A stretch of DNA of 64,000 bases from the NCBI RefSeq assembly GCF_019059575.1, contig NW_024882195.1:330473-394472 (forward strand), read 5' to 3'. The stretch comes from Amphibalanus amphitrite (lineage: Eukaryota > Arthropoda > Thecostraca > Balanomorpha > Balanidae). Numbering within the stretch: the first letter of the stretch is position 1; each line of letters starts with the position of its first letter. The translations under genes and the position numbers were made by a program. This document shows positions 11,854-21,634 of this stretch, piece by piece. The notes under the pieces are model-generated. The model ran no database searches, was not told where the DNA came from, and saw nothing but the letters and a program-made list of their open reading frames with translations.

Positions 11854-11935
11854 AAACCATTTGAAACTGTCTGTGTTGCTCTAATAAACTACAAGAAATC
11901 AATGCGTTCAAGATATTACCTCTGAAGATTCTACA
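11854..11935 (+). repeat. 82-bp direct repeat, left copy (probable LTR remnant)
   Basis: It begins AAACCATTTGAAACTGTCTG and ends GAAGATTCTACA, and recurs at 14298-14379 with about three mismatches. It sits just before the gag start codon at 11950, and its partner sits at the end of gag. That fits the 3' ends of the two LTRs of an internally deleted element, with an AATAAA-like signal inside (AATAAA in the right copy's GTAATAAAG). No convincing primer-binding site follows. Confidence 0.6.
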
Positions 11936-11949
11936 GTTTTAAGATTGCC

Positions 11950-14369
11950 ATGGCAAGTACAAGTCGTTCATTGTCAGATTTACGTCGTAAACGTGGTCAA
12001 GAACTTGCCGCCCTAAATCGGATACTACGAAGAGGATTTGTTCTTCTCGATATTGACGGCACCCGCGATGAGCTCTGGATCATTTTAAAGGAGCTCGATG
12101 ACGCACTACACAAATTAGGGTAGCCTGGGGCAAGACGCCCCAGATAATTTATTTTGCTACATAACTTTTGTCCCACATCACCTGGAAGGCCAAATTTGTG
12201 CTCAATGCGTTCTTTGGACATTTTACTTTAAATTCCACCCGTCAAATTCATTCACTTTTGATCGAACTCCCAGCTAGGAAGTGATTTGTGAAGCAACTGC
12301 AAATGGGGCATTTTGCCCCAACCCCAGGGCAAAACGCCCCACGGCCTGGGGCAAGAAGCCCCATACTCTAGATTACAGATTAAACATGCTAGTTGACTAA
12401 ATCTTATATAAGAGGCCCGTTAGACCTTGGGAGGCACGGAACTGAAGTTAGCCCCTTCCATCCTGTCAGGTGTTCAGGTATGACACTATTGTATGTACAG
12501 GTTTTTCACCTGGCTCATAAGGCCAAATAATAAATTATTGCAATGCAAATGTTAACAAAATACTTCCTTTGCCATTAATTTGCTGAGAAAAGCACATAAA
12601 ATTGCATAGAAACTTACTGTTCGCCAGTTACCGAACATTAGGAAGTGGGTATTCGGAACAACACATGAGGTAAAACGCCCATGGGGCTTTTTGCCCCGCG
12701 ACCTACTGGGGCGTTTTACCCCATCACGTAGTTCGGTCAGGGAACAACGCCTTGCACTCCAGCAAGAAATAATTTAAAACGGACCAACCCATTATTATAA
12801 GCGTTAGACACTAGTTGTTCAAAATACATAAAAGTCATTAACCTGACGTGGACAATAAAAGAACGCCATGATGCATAATCTGACTGCAAAACATAAAAAT
12901 CACTCCAAAAACAAATTTTTGGCTATATCTCCCTAAAGAGTTATCACAATTTCTTTCCAGTTTGCTCATATAATGATCATATAGTGCACGTTTTATAGAA
13001 GAGAGGATGTTTCCCCAGAACCTGGCCAATTCCGAGAAACATCGGTGAGGCGTTTTACCTCGGCGGGGCGACTTGCCCCGGTCTACCCTACAAGATGCAA
13101 ATTGGAATTACTTTGATCGTATTCAGGACGACGAATTTGAACGAATACGCGCAGAACGTTATGAAGGAGAAGCGACTGAAAGGTGCACTGCGCTACAAGA
13201 TTCTATACTTTCGCGGTTGCGAGAAAGGAAAGGTGCAGCAGCCAGCGAAGATGGTCAAAAGAAACTACATGACGTTGATTTAAACACATCGTATGCGTCA
13301 ATTAAATCTGAAGTAGAGCACCGAATGAAAAATGATGAAGATAGCACCTCTCGAACGAACGATTTGGCGACAACGAATGCACAATCCCGAAATCAGCGAA
13401 GTCGAACGAACGAGAGATTTAACGAACGAGCAGCGACCGAATCAGTCCAATCTCTTCCGAAGCAGTTTACCTCGTCTGGAGCTAGAAGCATTTAACGGCA
13501 ATGTTGCAGACTGGCCAAGATGGTACTCTCTATTTAAATCTTTAGTCGACGACCAGCCAATGTCCAATGATGAGAAAATGGCCCATCTGCAAGGTGCAGT
13601 AACTGGACTTGCACGCCACACAATCGGAGGTATGTTGTTTGATGGAAATTTATATCGTGATGCGATGTGCGCACTTAAAGATCGTTTTGGTCGAGACGAA
13701 GATATTGTCCATGCCAACTTGTCTCAAATATTCTCTGCTTCTTCTCCTGTTTACCTCGACCCGTCCAGTTTAGAGAAATTTCACGGAGCCGTTCATTGTG
13801 CCGTAACCGTCCTGCAAAACATGGGCTTTGACGGGGATTTGAGATCGACTGAAAACCTTCGTCGTGCTGTCCAAAAGCTGCCGGCGGAGTTAAAAAGAGA
13901 CTGGGGAGAATACGCTATCGACCTTCACATGCCGAATTTGATTCATTTTGACAGTTGGCTGCAGAGGCAGGTGCGCATTGCGCTAAATTATGCCGCCGTA
14001 GCCACTTCGACCAGTAAGCGGTCGGCAGTAACACCAGAGCCACAGAAAATGTCCAGAACTATGAGAAGTAACTACAGTACTGACACGTCGTTTTTTGTTC
14101 CAAAGGACTGTGTGTGTTGTGACTCAGGAACGCACCAGTTAGATGAGTGTCCTTTCAAACAAATGACTCCCGCTGCCAGATCGAAATATGTTTTCAGCAA
14201 TCGACGTTGTTTTTCGTGCCTCAAGAAAGGTCATTTGTCCAGATATTGCAAATTCAGGACTGAGTGTGGTATCCACAACTGTAAGCAAAACCAAATCAAA
14301 CCATTTGAAACTGTCTGTGTTGCTGTAATAAAGTACAAGAAATCAATGCGTTCAAGATATCACCTCTGA
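11950..14369 (+). pseudogene. BEL/Pao-type gag, interrupted by a MITE
   Basis: An ATG at 11950 opens a frame starting MASTSRSLSDLRRKRGQELA. It reaches codon 56 at 12117, where a 971-bp MITE intervenes, and resumes in phase at 13091 (QDANWNYFDRIQ). After a further frameshift near 13480 the core follows (LELEAFNGNVADWPRWYSLF, HLQGAVTGLA), which is the DUF1759-like gag region of BEL/Pao elements. Two Cys/His clusters follow near 14110-14260 (CVCCDSGTHQLDEC and CFSCLKKGHLSRYC). Gag forms the retroelement capsid and the knuckles bind its RNA. The ORF ends in the right 82-bp repeat, so protease, RT and integrase are missing. Confidence 0.8.
12118..13088. mobile_element. 971-bp MITE of Tc1/mariner type inside BEL gag
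   Basis: The ends are inverted repeats of about 23 bp. The left end reads GGGTAGCCTGGGGCAAGACG and the right end, complemented, reads GGGTAGACCGGGGCAAGTCG; both continue CCCC. TA lies on each side (12116-12117 and 13089-13090), and removing the element plus one TA joins the gag reading frame exactly. No transposase is present. Inside are at least seven GGGGC-spacer-GCCCC quasi-palindromes (for example 12127-12141, 12304-12318, near 12327, 12347, 12680 and 12707, and at the right end). TA duplication and TIRs fit a Tc1/mariner-mobilised non-autonomous element. Confidence 0.85.
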
Positions 14370-14379
14370 AGATTCTACA
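14298..14379 (+). repeat. 82-bp direct repeat, right copy (probable LTR remnant)
   Basis: This partner of 11854-11935 is in the same orientation with a few substitutions. It overlaps the last codons of the gag frame, so the end of that frame is probably LTR sequence rather than gag. Confidence 0.6.
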
Positions 14380-15150
14380 CAGGTAACAAACTAATACGTA
14401 AAGCTTTGTTGTGTTGAGAAGCGACGGAGGCCACCAGACAAGTACACAGTGTGTCATTTTTTTCTAGTAGCGGAGTTAATTTCTGCGTTAAAATATAAAA
14501 TTGCTGTTGTCAGGCATTTCGACGAACACAAAGCTGGGCGATGGCACAATCAATATATTTTGCCAATGTTGAAAGACTGTGCAGCAACTGCAACATCACA
14601 CTAGCCAAAGACACCAAAACAGTACGTGACAACAAACACTTGAAACCAAATATCTATACAACGCGAACACATCAGTCCACAAGATACATGGGATATAGTC
14701 CCTGAGCGCTGGCGTCATACCGTGCTGTAGACAGCTCGTTTTCAAGCAGAACGCTAGTGGCATATTACTCATAGCACTCCAGTGGCAGCAGCAGCTGCCA
14801 GTGGAACCCCGCACACACATAGAAGCTGCCGGTGACGAGCAGCGGCGACTCCGACTTTCGCTGATCAGCTGTTCCCTCTTCTACATCATCGGCTGCAACA
14901 GACGGCAACCAAAGCTCACGGTGCGGGAGGTGTGCGACGGACGGCCCTCCAGGTATTCAGTGGTTGGTTGCCAACATCACAATAAGCGATCTGCATTGAT
15001 GAATACGTCTAATGGCTGTTGAAAACCATTGCCGAAGTGTGTGCGATGGACATTTCTCATTTCTATTGAGTTATTTTACAGGAGTGTCTTTGTCATTTAA
15101 AGTTATTACACCAAAAGCACATCGGCTAACCAACTACTCTTTTGCTGGAG
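14380..15150. other. Unassigned stretch with one small open frame
   Basis: A 55-codon frame from the ATG at 14541 (MAQSIYFANVERLCSNCNIT) contains a single CxxC and no known domain. Open, codon-like sequence near 14800-14960 ends at a possible splice donor (CCAG/GTATTC, about 14961). Neither is strong enough to call a gene. Confidence 0.3.
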
Positions 15151-15154
15151 GGCC

Positions 15155-15690
15155 GTACGCTACTTGGACGACATCGTGGCCGTCACGGAGGAGGCAGCGG
15201 GGTACAACAGTGACACAAAGAACGCCCCGCCGACGTTCACGGTCCCTCCGGTGTCACAAACGGTGGGGACAGCGCTAAGAAAAGGTGTGTCACGTTCCTC
15301 GTGGGGTGACACTGCGCGAGGAGAACGTGCAACTGCAGCGGAAAGTATCTGCGACTCCTTGACAATGAATGGGGGGACAATGTGGGTCGGGCCTCAAGCG
15401 AAACACTAAAATGAGAAAGCAGAATGTTGAAAGAGAGTTACCAACTACGCACGACATGCAGCGTCGGGAAGCATCTGCGCGCAAAGTTGGAGTCTGCCAT
15501 AGATGCCGATCGGGTCAAATTCTCTGTGAGGGCCTACAACAACTTGGTATCGGTTGGTGCCGTCAGCCTGATGTGTCTCATAAAGACCAGAGGCAAGCGC
15601 GGCAGGACTGTGCCTGTCGTCCAATTACTGCTGGAAAAGGAAGCGGTGGACCTTCTAGTGTCACTCGCATTTTCATTTAATTTCATTTAT
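15155..15690 (+). pseudogene. Tyrosine-recombinase-like gene, copy 3 (fragment)
   Basis: The pieces DNEWGDNVGRASSETL, ELPTTHDMQR, HLRAKLESAIDAD, VRAYNNLVSVGAVSLM and KTRGKRGRTVPVVQ match copy 4 at 42.3 kb in order (DSEWGHKMGRASLETL, ALPTTDDMKR, VNAYNNLV, ETRGKRGRTVPVII). Copies 3 and 4 therefore form a subfamily distinct from copies 1 and 2. Two frameshifts separate the pieces. The C-terminal LGH/Tyr core is absent; the coding resemblance ends near 15665. Confidence 0.5.
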
Positions 15691-15699
15691 ATATTTATG

Positions 15700-16310
15700 C
15701 AATCAAATATCGTCACGTTTCGTGACTTCAGAAAAATGCCGGATGCCATATATAACTCCGTAATGCTTGCTCCGATCGAGCTGAAACTTGCAGGACTAGA
15801 ATCAGCACATCAGATAACCCTATAAACGTATTGTGACCGTAATTTGAGATGTACCGTGTTATCCCCCGGTCGATCTATCGTGGAGTGCGCCAACCATCAA
15901 GTCAGTCATCACACCGAAGCGGGAGAAGCTAGACACCTTGCTTGACCTCCGCACCATTGGTGCTGCCCACTTATCGAAGGAGGAGGCAGGACCCAGAAGC
16001 AGTGCTGTAGCCGGGTCAGCGAAGCAGGAGAAACAGTCAGAGATGAAGTCGGGCATAACTTACGGCGAAAGCCAGTGAAATGACGGCGAGGAGACAGCTC
16101 AGTCAATGGTGTGGCCCCACGAACAGTAGCAAGAGGCAGCGCGGCGCTGCTTCACGGTCTGGCGCCGCAGACAAGTCGATTGGGAGGGCGAGTTCCCCAA
16201 AAGGAAGATACACCCACCTTTGGACGCTGTGTCAGACCTCATGGATGTAGATGTGGGACGGATCTTTTTCACAAAGTATTTTAAAGTACAACTGCTCCTT
16301 GTCAAAGCAC
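15700..16310. other. No recognisable gene
   Basis: Mixed-composition DNA with short frames only, in no case with a motif I recognise. Confidence 0.35.
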
Positions 16311-16317
16311 TAAGAAG

Positions 16318-16680
16318 ACTTGAACAACCTAGGCTGTCCAACTGACATCCTAACCCGTCCAATAACAATCTAGGCTTGCAAAACAACAACCTAGGCTGTC
16401 CAACCGACAACCTGGGCCGTCCATCCAACAAACCAGGCTGCCAAAATAATAACCTAGGCTGCCCAACCAACAACCTAAGCTGAAGCAACAACATAGGCTA
16501 ACCAACTAACAACCTAGGCTGCCCAACCAACAACCTAAGCTGTCCAACCAACAACCTAGGATGTTCAACCAACAACCTAGGCTTTCCAACTGACAACGAC
16601 CAAAAACCAAGATTGCTCAAATAGCAGCCAAGGCTGTCCAACCAACATAGGCTGTCCAACCAACAGCCTATGCTCTACGC
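16318..16680. repeat. Degenerate minisatellite, 21-22-bp unit
   Basis: About 16 diverged tandem units resemble AACAACCTAGGCTGTCCAACC, with units of 18-24 bp. The core CCTAGG is itself palindromic and recurs in most units. A stray inverted pair of the same core appears at 16986-17011 (AACCTAGGCTGTTGAACAGC), just inside the neighbouring LTR element. Confidence 0.85.
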
Positions 16681-16739
16681 GTGCAGACAATAAAGCTTGC
16701 ATTTCATAACCATACTTATGCTATTCTTGGGTATGTTTT

Positions 16740-16965
16740 TGTTGGGAATATATATGTTACAGGCGCCAGTGCCGAAGGCGCACGTAATATTGGTGGTGTA
16801 TCGATAATTGTCATTAAGTCGACGAGTAACGTGTTTTGTATCTGTGTGGCAGTCAGGCGCAAGATTACTAGAACATAGTCAGGCGGTGCGCTTGACTACG
16901 AATGGTAAGCTGGTGTGTATTGGAGCAGAGTACAAGGACGTGTGCAGTGTGCACGATATCTAACA
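16740..16965 (+). repeat. Left LTR
   Basis: It starts TG and ends CA. It is nearly identical to the first 220 bp of 17230-17611 apart from small indels, such as an extra block around 16860-16880. A primer-binding-like TGGCGCGGTCGGTAGG follows. Confidence 0.75.
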
Positions 16966-17229
16966 CTGGCGCGGTCGGTAGGACAAACCTAGGCTGTTGA
17001 ACAGCCTAGGTTATTATTTTCTTACAGAACAATGGCCGCAAGTCCTGATATCCTGGCCCAAATCCTTGGGGGATTTGAACATGAAAAATCGCCCAGGTGG
17101 CCGGCCGTATGCCGGAGGGGCTGGAGGTGGGAGCGGCGCGGGAGTAACAGTGAGGCGCATGGCAGCGATGACATGTGTATCGTGTATATAGCCGGATGAT
17201 GTGAGCGTATGTTTCGGAGAGGGGAGGGG

Positions 17230-17611
17230 TGTTGGGAATATATATGTTACAGGCGCAGTGCCGAAGGCGCACGTGGTATTGGTGGTGTGTCGATAATTGT
17301 CATTAAGTCGACGAGTAACGTGTTTTGTATCTGCGTGACAGTCAGGCGGTGCGCGTGACCACGAATGGTAAGCTGGAGTGTATTGGAGCAGAATACAAGG
17401 ACGTGTGCACGATATCTAACATTTTCTTTATTTATGGCTTTTGTGGGGGCTGCCCCATGCTGGTCGCGTCCCTGCCTGCCTCCCGCTGGAGGCGCCCCTA
17501 CGCGGACCTGAGCGCGGGTCGGCCGGCGCGGAGAGGCGCCAGTCTGTTGGTGGTACCGGGTGAAGGTGGAGGCAATACAAGCTCGCCGGAGATCACGTCT
17601 TTGACTTAACA
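17230..17611 (+). repeat. Right LTR, or left LTR of the next element
   Basis: It begins at TGTTGGG after a purine tract and ends TTAACA, followed by TTGGCGCGGTCAAGG. A primer-binding-like site after this LTR means it can also serve as the 5' LTR of the sequence to its right. Confidence 0.7.
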
Positions 17612-18460
17612 TTGGCGCGGTCAAGGCAGACTCCTAGTCATGACATCTGGAGCTGTAAGCGAGGGGAGCCGGCAGAGAGGATCGCGCAGCTGGATGCGCG
17701 GTGTGGTGCATTGGAGACCACTGTCGACCAGCTGCTGCGCCGAGTGGCAGCTCTGGAGGGCCAGCGGTCAGCAGGTACAGGTCAGGGGATCGAGGTCACG
17801 TCATTCGATAGCTCGATGGTGCAACCATGGATGAGATAATAAGTGTTATATCATCCATGGTGCAACCTTCGTTTGAGCTTACTGATAAGCCTATCCCGAT
17901 GCGTTCGGTTACTTTTCATTGTTCCTCATCTGAGGAATATCATTTTGGCCGAGACGAGACTAAGCCAATCGATTCAACGATGGCAGGTGGGGTCGATATC
18001 GACGACCTGTTGAGGGAGGCTCAGCAGGTGGGAGAGGGCATATATGACGATAATGTTCGGGAGATAGTGGGCTATAACGTGAGCCAGTCCCCAACAGCTG
18101 CGACTGCAGGTCCAGACGAGATTGTGCAGGAGCTGTGAGAACTGCTGGGAGAAGCCGCATTCCAGGATGTACTTCTGGAGCGCCCATCCGAGGTGGAACC
18201 ACGTCCTGAGGGAGCAGTCGGTGATATGAAGCAGGACGAGGACATGGATCGGGGCTATAATCCCGAAGGGGACGTAGTGGAGGTGGGCACCCTTCATTTG
18301 ATCCTGGGCGATAGCCTTGCCGTGTATCTTGTTCCTCAGGTGGGGCCAAATGAATATATCCTGAATCTGGCTGTCCGGGGCAACACTTGGGCCAAGGAAA
18401 GGTCACTTATTGACCAGCACGTGAGGGAGTGGGAGCAGGAGGCTGCAAAAAGAAATTAAG
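17612..18460 (+). other. Probable internal (gag-like) region after the LTR
   Basis: Open stretches in the plus strand give ERIAQLDARCGALETTVDQL (coiled-coil-like heptads) and, after stops, acidic sequence with VEVGTLHLILGDSLAVYLVP and ending REWEQEAAKRN at 18459. Position just after an LTR with a primer-binding-like site suggests degraded LTR-element coding sequence. I do not recognise the domain. Confidence 0.35.
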
Positions 18461-18471
18461 AGCTTGGAAAG

Positions 18472-18645
18472 TAGAGGACCGTGGTACCCATGTATCGTTT
18501 GTAACTGTTCATCCATGCCTGCCTCACTCCCAGCTGGGTACACCTCTGTCCTGATGCTTCCTTTCTTGTACTTTCAGATGTGTTGGTCATTGCTGTCAAA
18601 TACAATCCGAAGCAAATGACTGAGGTCTATTTATGACCAACACAT
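18472..18645 (+). repeat. 174-bp dispersed repeat, copy 1
   Basis: The reverse complement of this segment occurs at 35384-35557, 17 kb away, with very high identity over 174 bp. One end carries a perfect 14-bp inverted pair (GATGTGTTGGTCAT at 18577-18590 and its complement at 18633-18646), forming a hairpin of about 70 bp. Function is unknown; it could be the end of a transposon. Confidence 0.85.
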
Positions 18646-18720
18646 CATCGTCGCTGAAGCGCCTCAAACCCCTGGACTGGGACCTGTGAAGTTCACCCAA
18701 CCAGACACGCTTGCGGAACC

Positions 18721-20016
18721 ATGTCTGTCAGTTGTCCCTACCAGGACTGTACCTGGGCTTCAGATGAGCCAGACAAAGCACTCCTAGCCATCCTCCTCCA
18801 AATGCATGAGAGATCGGCTCATCCAACCCCTGCAGCTCCTGCAACCATGGGCACTACCCCTGCATCTGCACCAGTAGAGCGTGTCAAGCGTCCCATTGTC
18901 ACTGGTGGTGGCACTGAGAAAGACTGGGGGTATTTCCTTCAGAGGTGGACTGTGTACAAATCAGCCACAAGGATCACGGGGCCAGATATTGTGTACCAAC
19001 TGCTGGACTGCTGTGATGAAACCCTGTGCAGGGACCTCGCCCGTACATATGGTGCTATGTCCACCTGTACTGAAACCACAGTGGTGGCCAACATCAAGAA
19101 ACTGGCTGTCCGGGCTGAAAACGTGCTGGTCGCCCGTGATGCACTTCACAGCGCCCACCAGGATCGTGACGAACCCGTGCGAACATTCTGTGCCCGCCTG
19201 AAGGGCATCGCAGGTACGTGCCGCTACGGCATCCAGTGCCACTGCGAGATCCCGACGACCGTCGACTACAGTCACGGCATGGTCCGAGATGCACTCATAC
19301 GTGGGGTCTATGATCCAGAGATCAAGCCGTCTCTGCTTTCAGAGAAAGATGAAACTACATCACTCGAGGTCCGTTTCATTGAGGCACGTGAATGAGGTAA
19401 ACTGTCTGCCCAACGCCTGCAAAATGTGTCCACCACAGCAACCGCTCCTACAGCAGCTGGTGTCAGCACATTCAGGAAACAGCAGCGGCACTGTCTCTCA
19501 AGCCCCACCACAGTCGGCCCACCACCACCACCACAACAACCTTGTGGACATTGTGGGAAGCATGGCTACTCTCAGGAACGGGAGGCACGTATAGCGAGCT
19601 GCCCCGCCTACGGTCACTCCTGTACCAGATGTGGTAAACTACACCACTTCGAAAATGTGTGCCGCTCACAGCTTCCAAGCCCAAGGCGACCAGGGACCAT
19701 CCGCCGCGCATCGTCTCAAGGTGTGCGTGCGAGTCAGCACCGCACACAAGATTCGGCCACTGCGATCGCCGAGGTCGAGCCAGCTGACTCCGATCCATTT
19801 GATGTGGTCTGCAGTGTCAGGGAGAGCACCTCGACGTCAGAGCACAGTCGTACGACGCCAGAGGTCCATGTCCACGAAGCGACCTCATTACGTTCTCACC
19901 AGAGAAGGAGGAAGAACAGGCGCCGACATCGCCGTCATATCGATGACGTCATCAAGGGATGCAACCGGTGTCAGCATTCGTCAGTATTTAATTTGTTTTT
20001 ACATATATTTCGTTAG
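18721..20016 (+). pseudogene. Gypsy-type gag with N-terminal C2H2-like finger and zinc knuckles
   Basis: An ATG at 18721 opens 224 codons beginning MSVSCPYQDCTWAS, with a C2H2-like arrangement (Cys5, Cys10, His28, His34). A gag core follows (WGYFLQRWTVYKSATRI, VRTFCARLKGIAGTCRYG, ALIRGVYDPEIK). A stop at 19393 is followed, in another frame (19426-20016), by Cys/His clusters CGHCGKHGYSQ and CTRCGKLHHFENVC. The order matches gag of Gypsy-like elements common in marine invertebrates, where it builds the particle and binds RNA. One frameshift near 19390 separates core and knuckles. Protease and RT are not found directly downstream; a protease piece lies at 33.8 kb. Confidence 0.65.
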
Positions 20017-20099
20017 TTTTATGTTATTCCTTCGTCATTCGAATACGATAAGCCACAATCATGGAGCACGCAAACATTAAATATTGCAAGGAACATCCA

Positions 20100-20985
20100 G
20101 CATCCTGCATGTTCTGTCAACATTTTGTGTAACGGGCCTGCAGACTGCACTGTGCAGGTAAGTCGACCATACATTTATGACACCATTTACGCATGTGTAA
20201 CATCACAATTTCTTTGACTGTGGTTGTTATATGAATTTCACCGAATGCTAACGCACCTGCAATGCTGGCATCTTACCATTCATATTCATTTCGTTCAGGT
20301 GTTACGAGTGGATGCTGAGGAACGGCATCAATCAACGCCGGGTGTACATCGACGAGACGGGCTTCAACCTGTACACTCGTCGGAGCTACGGGCGTGCTCC
20401 CGTCGGACAGCGCGTCAACAGGATCGTGGGGTCGCAGCGAGGAAACAGCGCCACCTTCCTGGTGGCCATAACTCCGGAAACCGGCGTCATACATTTCAAG
20501 GCGTTCTCGCGTGGTGTACGGAACGACGATGTGGCGTCCTTCATCCGCACCTTATTCGTCATCCTCGACGACGAGCCTGCCACCATCCTCATGGATAACG
20601 CCCCTAGCCACCGCGGATAACGCCCCTATCCACCGCCACCTCCAAAACCCGTCAGACATCCACCAACTCAAATTCCTTCCCGCCTACTCCCTATTCCCTA
20701 ATCCTATAGAGAACTGCTTCTCAGCCCTGAAAACCGACGCCAAGCAGCGGCTGGATCACATCCAGCGCGTAGTCCACAGCGCTGCCGTGGCGAGGGAGCA
20801 CGGGATGGGGCCGATGAAGTGGCGCACCCACTGTCTGACCCGCGAGCTGTGTCTGTCCATGGCGGCTGGATCACACCTGAGGTCGTGTCCGCAACGTACC
20901 GCAACGCAGACAGCTACCTCATCCGATGTCTCAACAGCGAGGAGATCCTGCACTGAGATAGCTGGAGAGGGAACGTGATGTGCGC
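20100..20985 (+). pseudogene. IS630/Tc1-type (DDE_3-like) transposase, broken
   Basis: The plus strand encodes RRVYIDETGFNLYTRRSYGR (first catalytic Asp), ATILMDNAPSHRG (second) and, in another frame, LKFLPAYSLFPNPIENCFSA (third, Glu in NPIEN). This Asp-Asp-Glu order marks the DDE transposases that cut and rejoin element ends. A 22-bp tandem duplication at about 20596-20640 (GGATAACGCCCCTA repeated) shifts the frame between the second and third catalytic residues. A possible intron has donor CAG/GTAAGT at about 20158 and acceptor TTCGTTCAG/GTG at about 20299, which would put CYEWMLRNGINQ at the start of exon 2. Terminal repeats were not found. Confidence 0.65.
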
Positions 20986-21548
20986 ACGGTAGAATCATTA
21001 TCAGTGTTTGTCAATGTGTCTGTGTGTCCAAAGTGTTTTCGTTGAATTTTAAAATGTGTTAACTAGCGAGTTCCGACATTTTGGTGGGGAGCACGTCAGG
21101 ATTATGTAACGTAACGGCGGTGCGGCTGGCTGACAAAACGAGAGGGAAAGCGAACACTACTATGGTTGGGGTGAGTTACTGACAGTCACTGAGTGAAGTT
21201 CTGTGGGCGCAAGAGCAACCCTTCCGTGATGACCTGGAAATAATGAAAAGCCAGGCTTAGACATTTTGCCGCGATGCCGGTGCACATGGTGCGGATACAA
21301 TCCTTGTGCAAGACGTGCTCTCTGAGACTCTGTCGCTCAGTAAACATGAAAAGAAGTACTGACATATTGAAAAGGAGGGACCCGTATAGCAGAGGCATTC
21401 CAACAAGACGACGGACTTTACGCGTGACATAGACAGGCGTCACAGGTAGGCCGCCAATCGGAGCGCACAGGGCCCCTGCGCGGGCCGGTGGCGGCGCTAG
21501 AGACGCCCCAGTCTGTGCGCAACAGCCGTAGCAGCTACACGGACGAGG
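20986..21548. other. No gene recognised; host flank of the family 2 LINE
   Basis: Short frames only. The last bases (21549-21562) are the left target-site duplication of the family 2 element. Confidence 0.4.
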
Positions 21549-21634
21549 GATGTGCTCCAGTGATGATGATGATTTGGAGTGACAGGGCGCACCAGCTGCG
21601 AGGCTATATCGCGCCCATTTCTTATTTGACTTCC

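Larger units (their letters stand above)
16740..17611 (+). mobile_element. Compact LTR element (TRIM-like), Gypsy-type ends
   Basis: Two related LTRs start TGTTGGGAATATATATGTTA and end in ACA: 16740-16965 (226 bp) and 17230-17611 (382 bp, longer by an internal stretch). After each lies a TGGCGCGGTC primer-binding-like site, at about 16967 and 17613. A polypurine tract (GGAGAGGGGAGGGG, 17216-17229) directly precedes the second LTR. Only about 264 bp of internal DNA remain, holding a short gag-like start (ATGGCCGCAAGTCCTGATAT at 17032). It is an internally deleted, non-autonomous LTR element, or the left part of a tandem LTR array. Confidence 0.75.
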
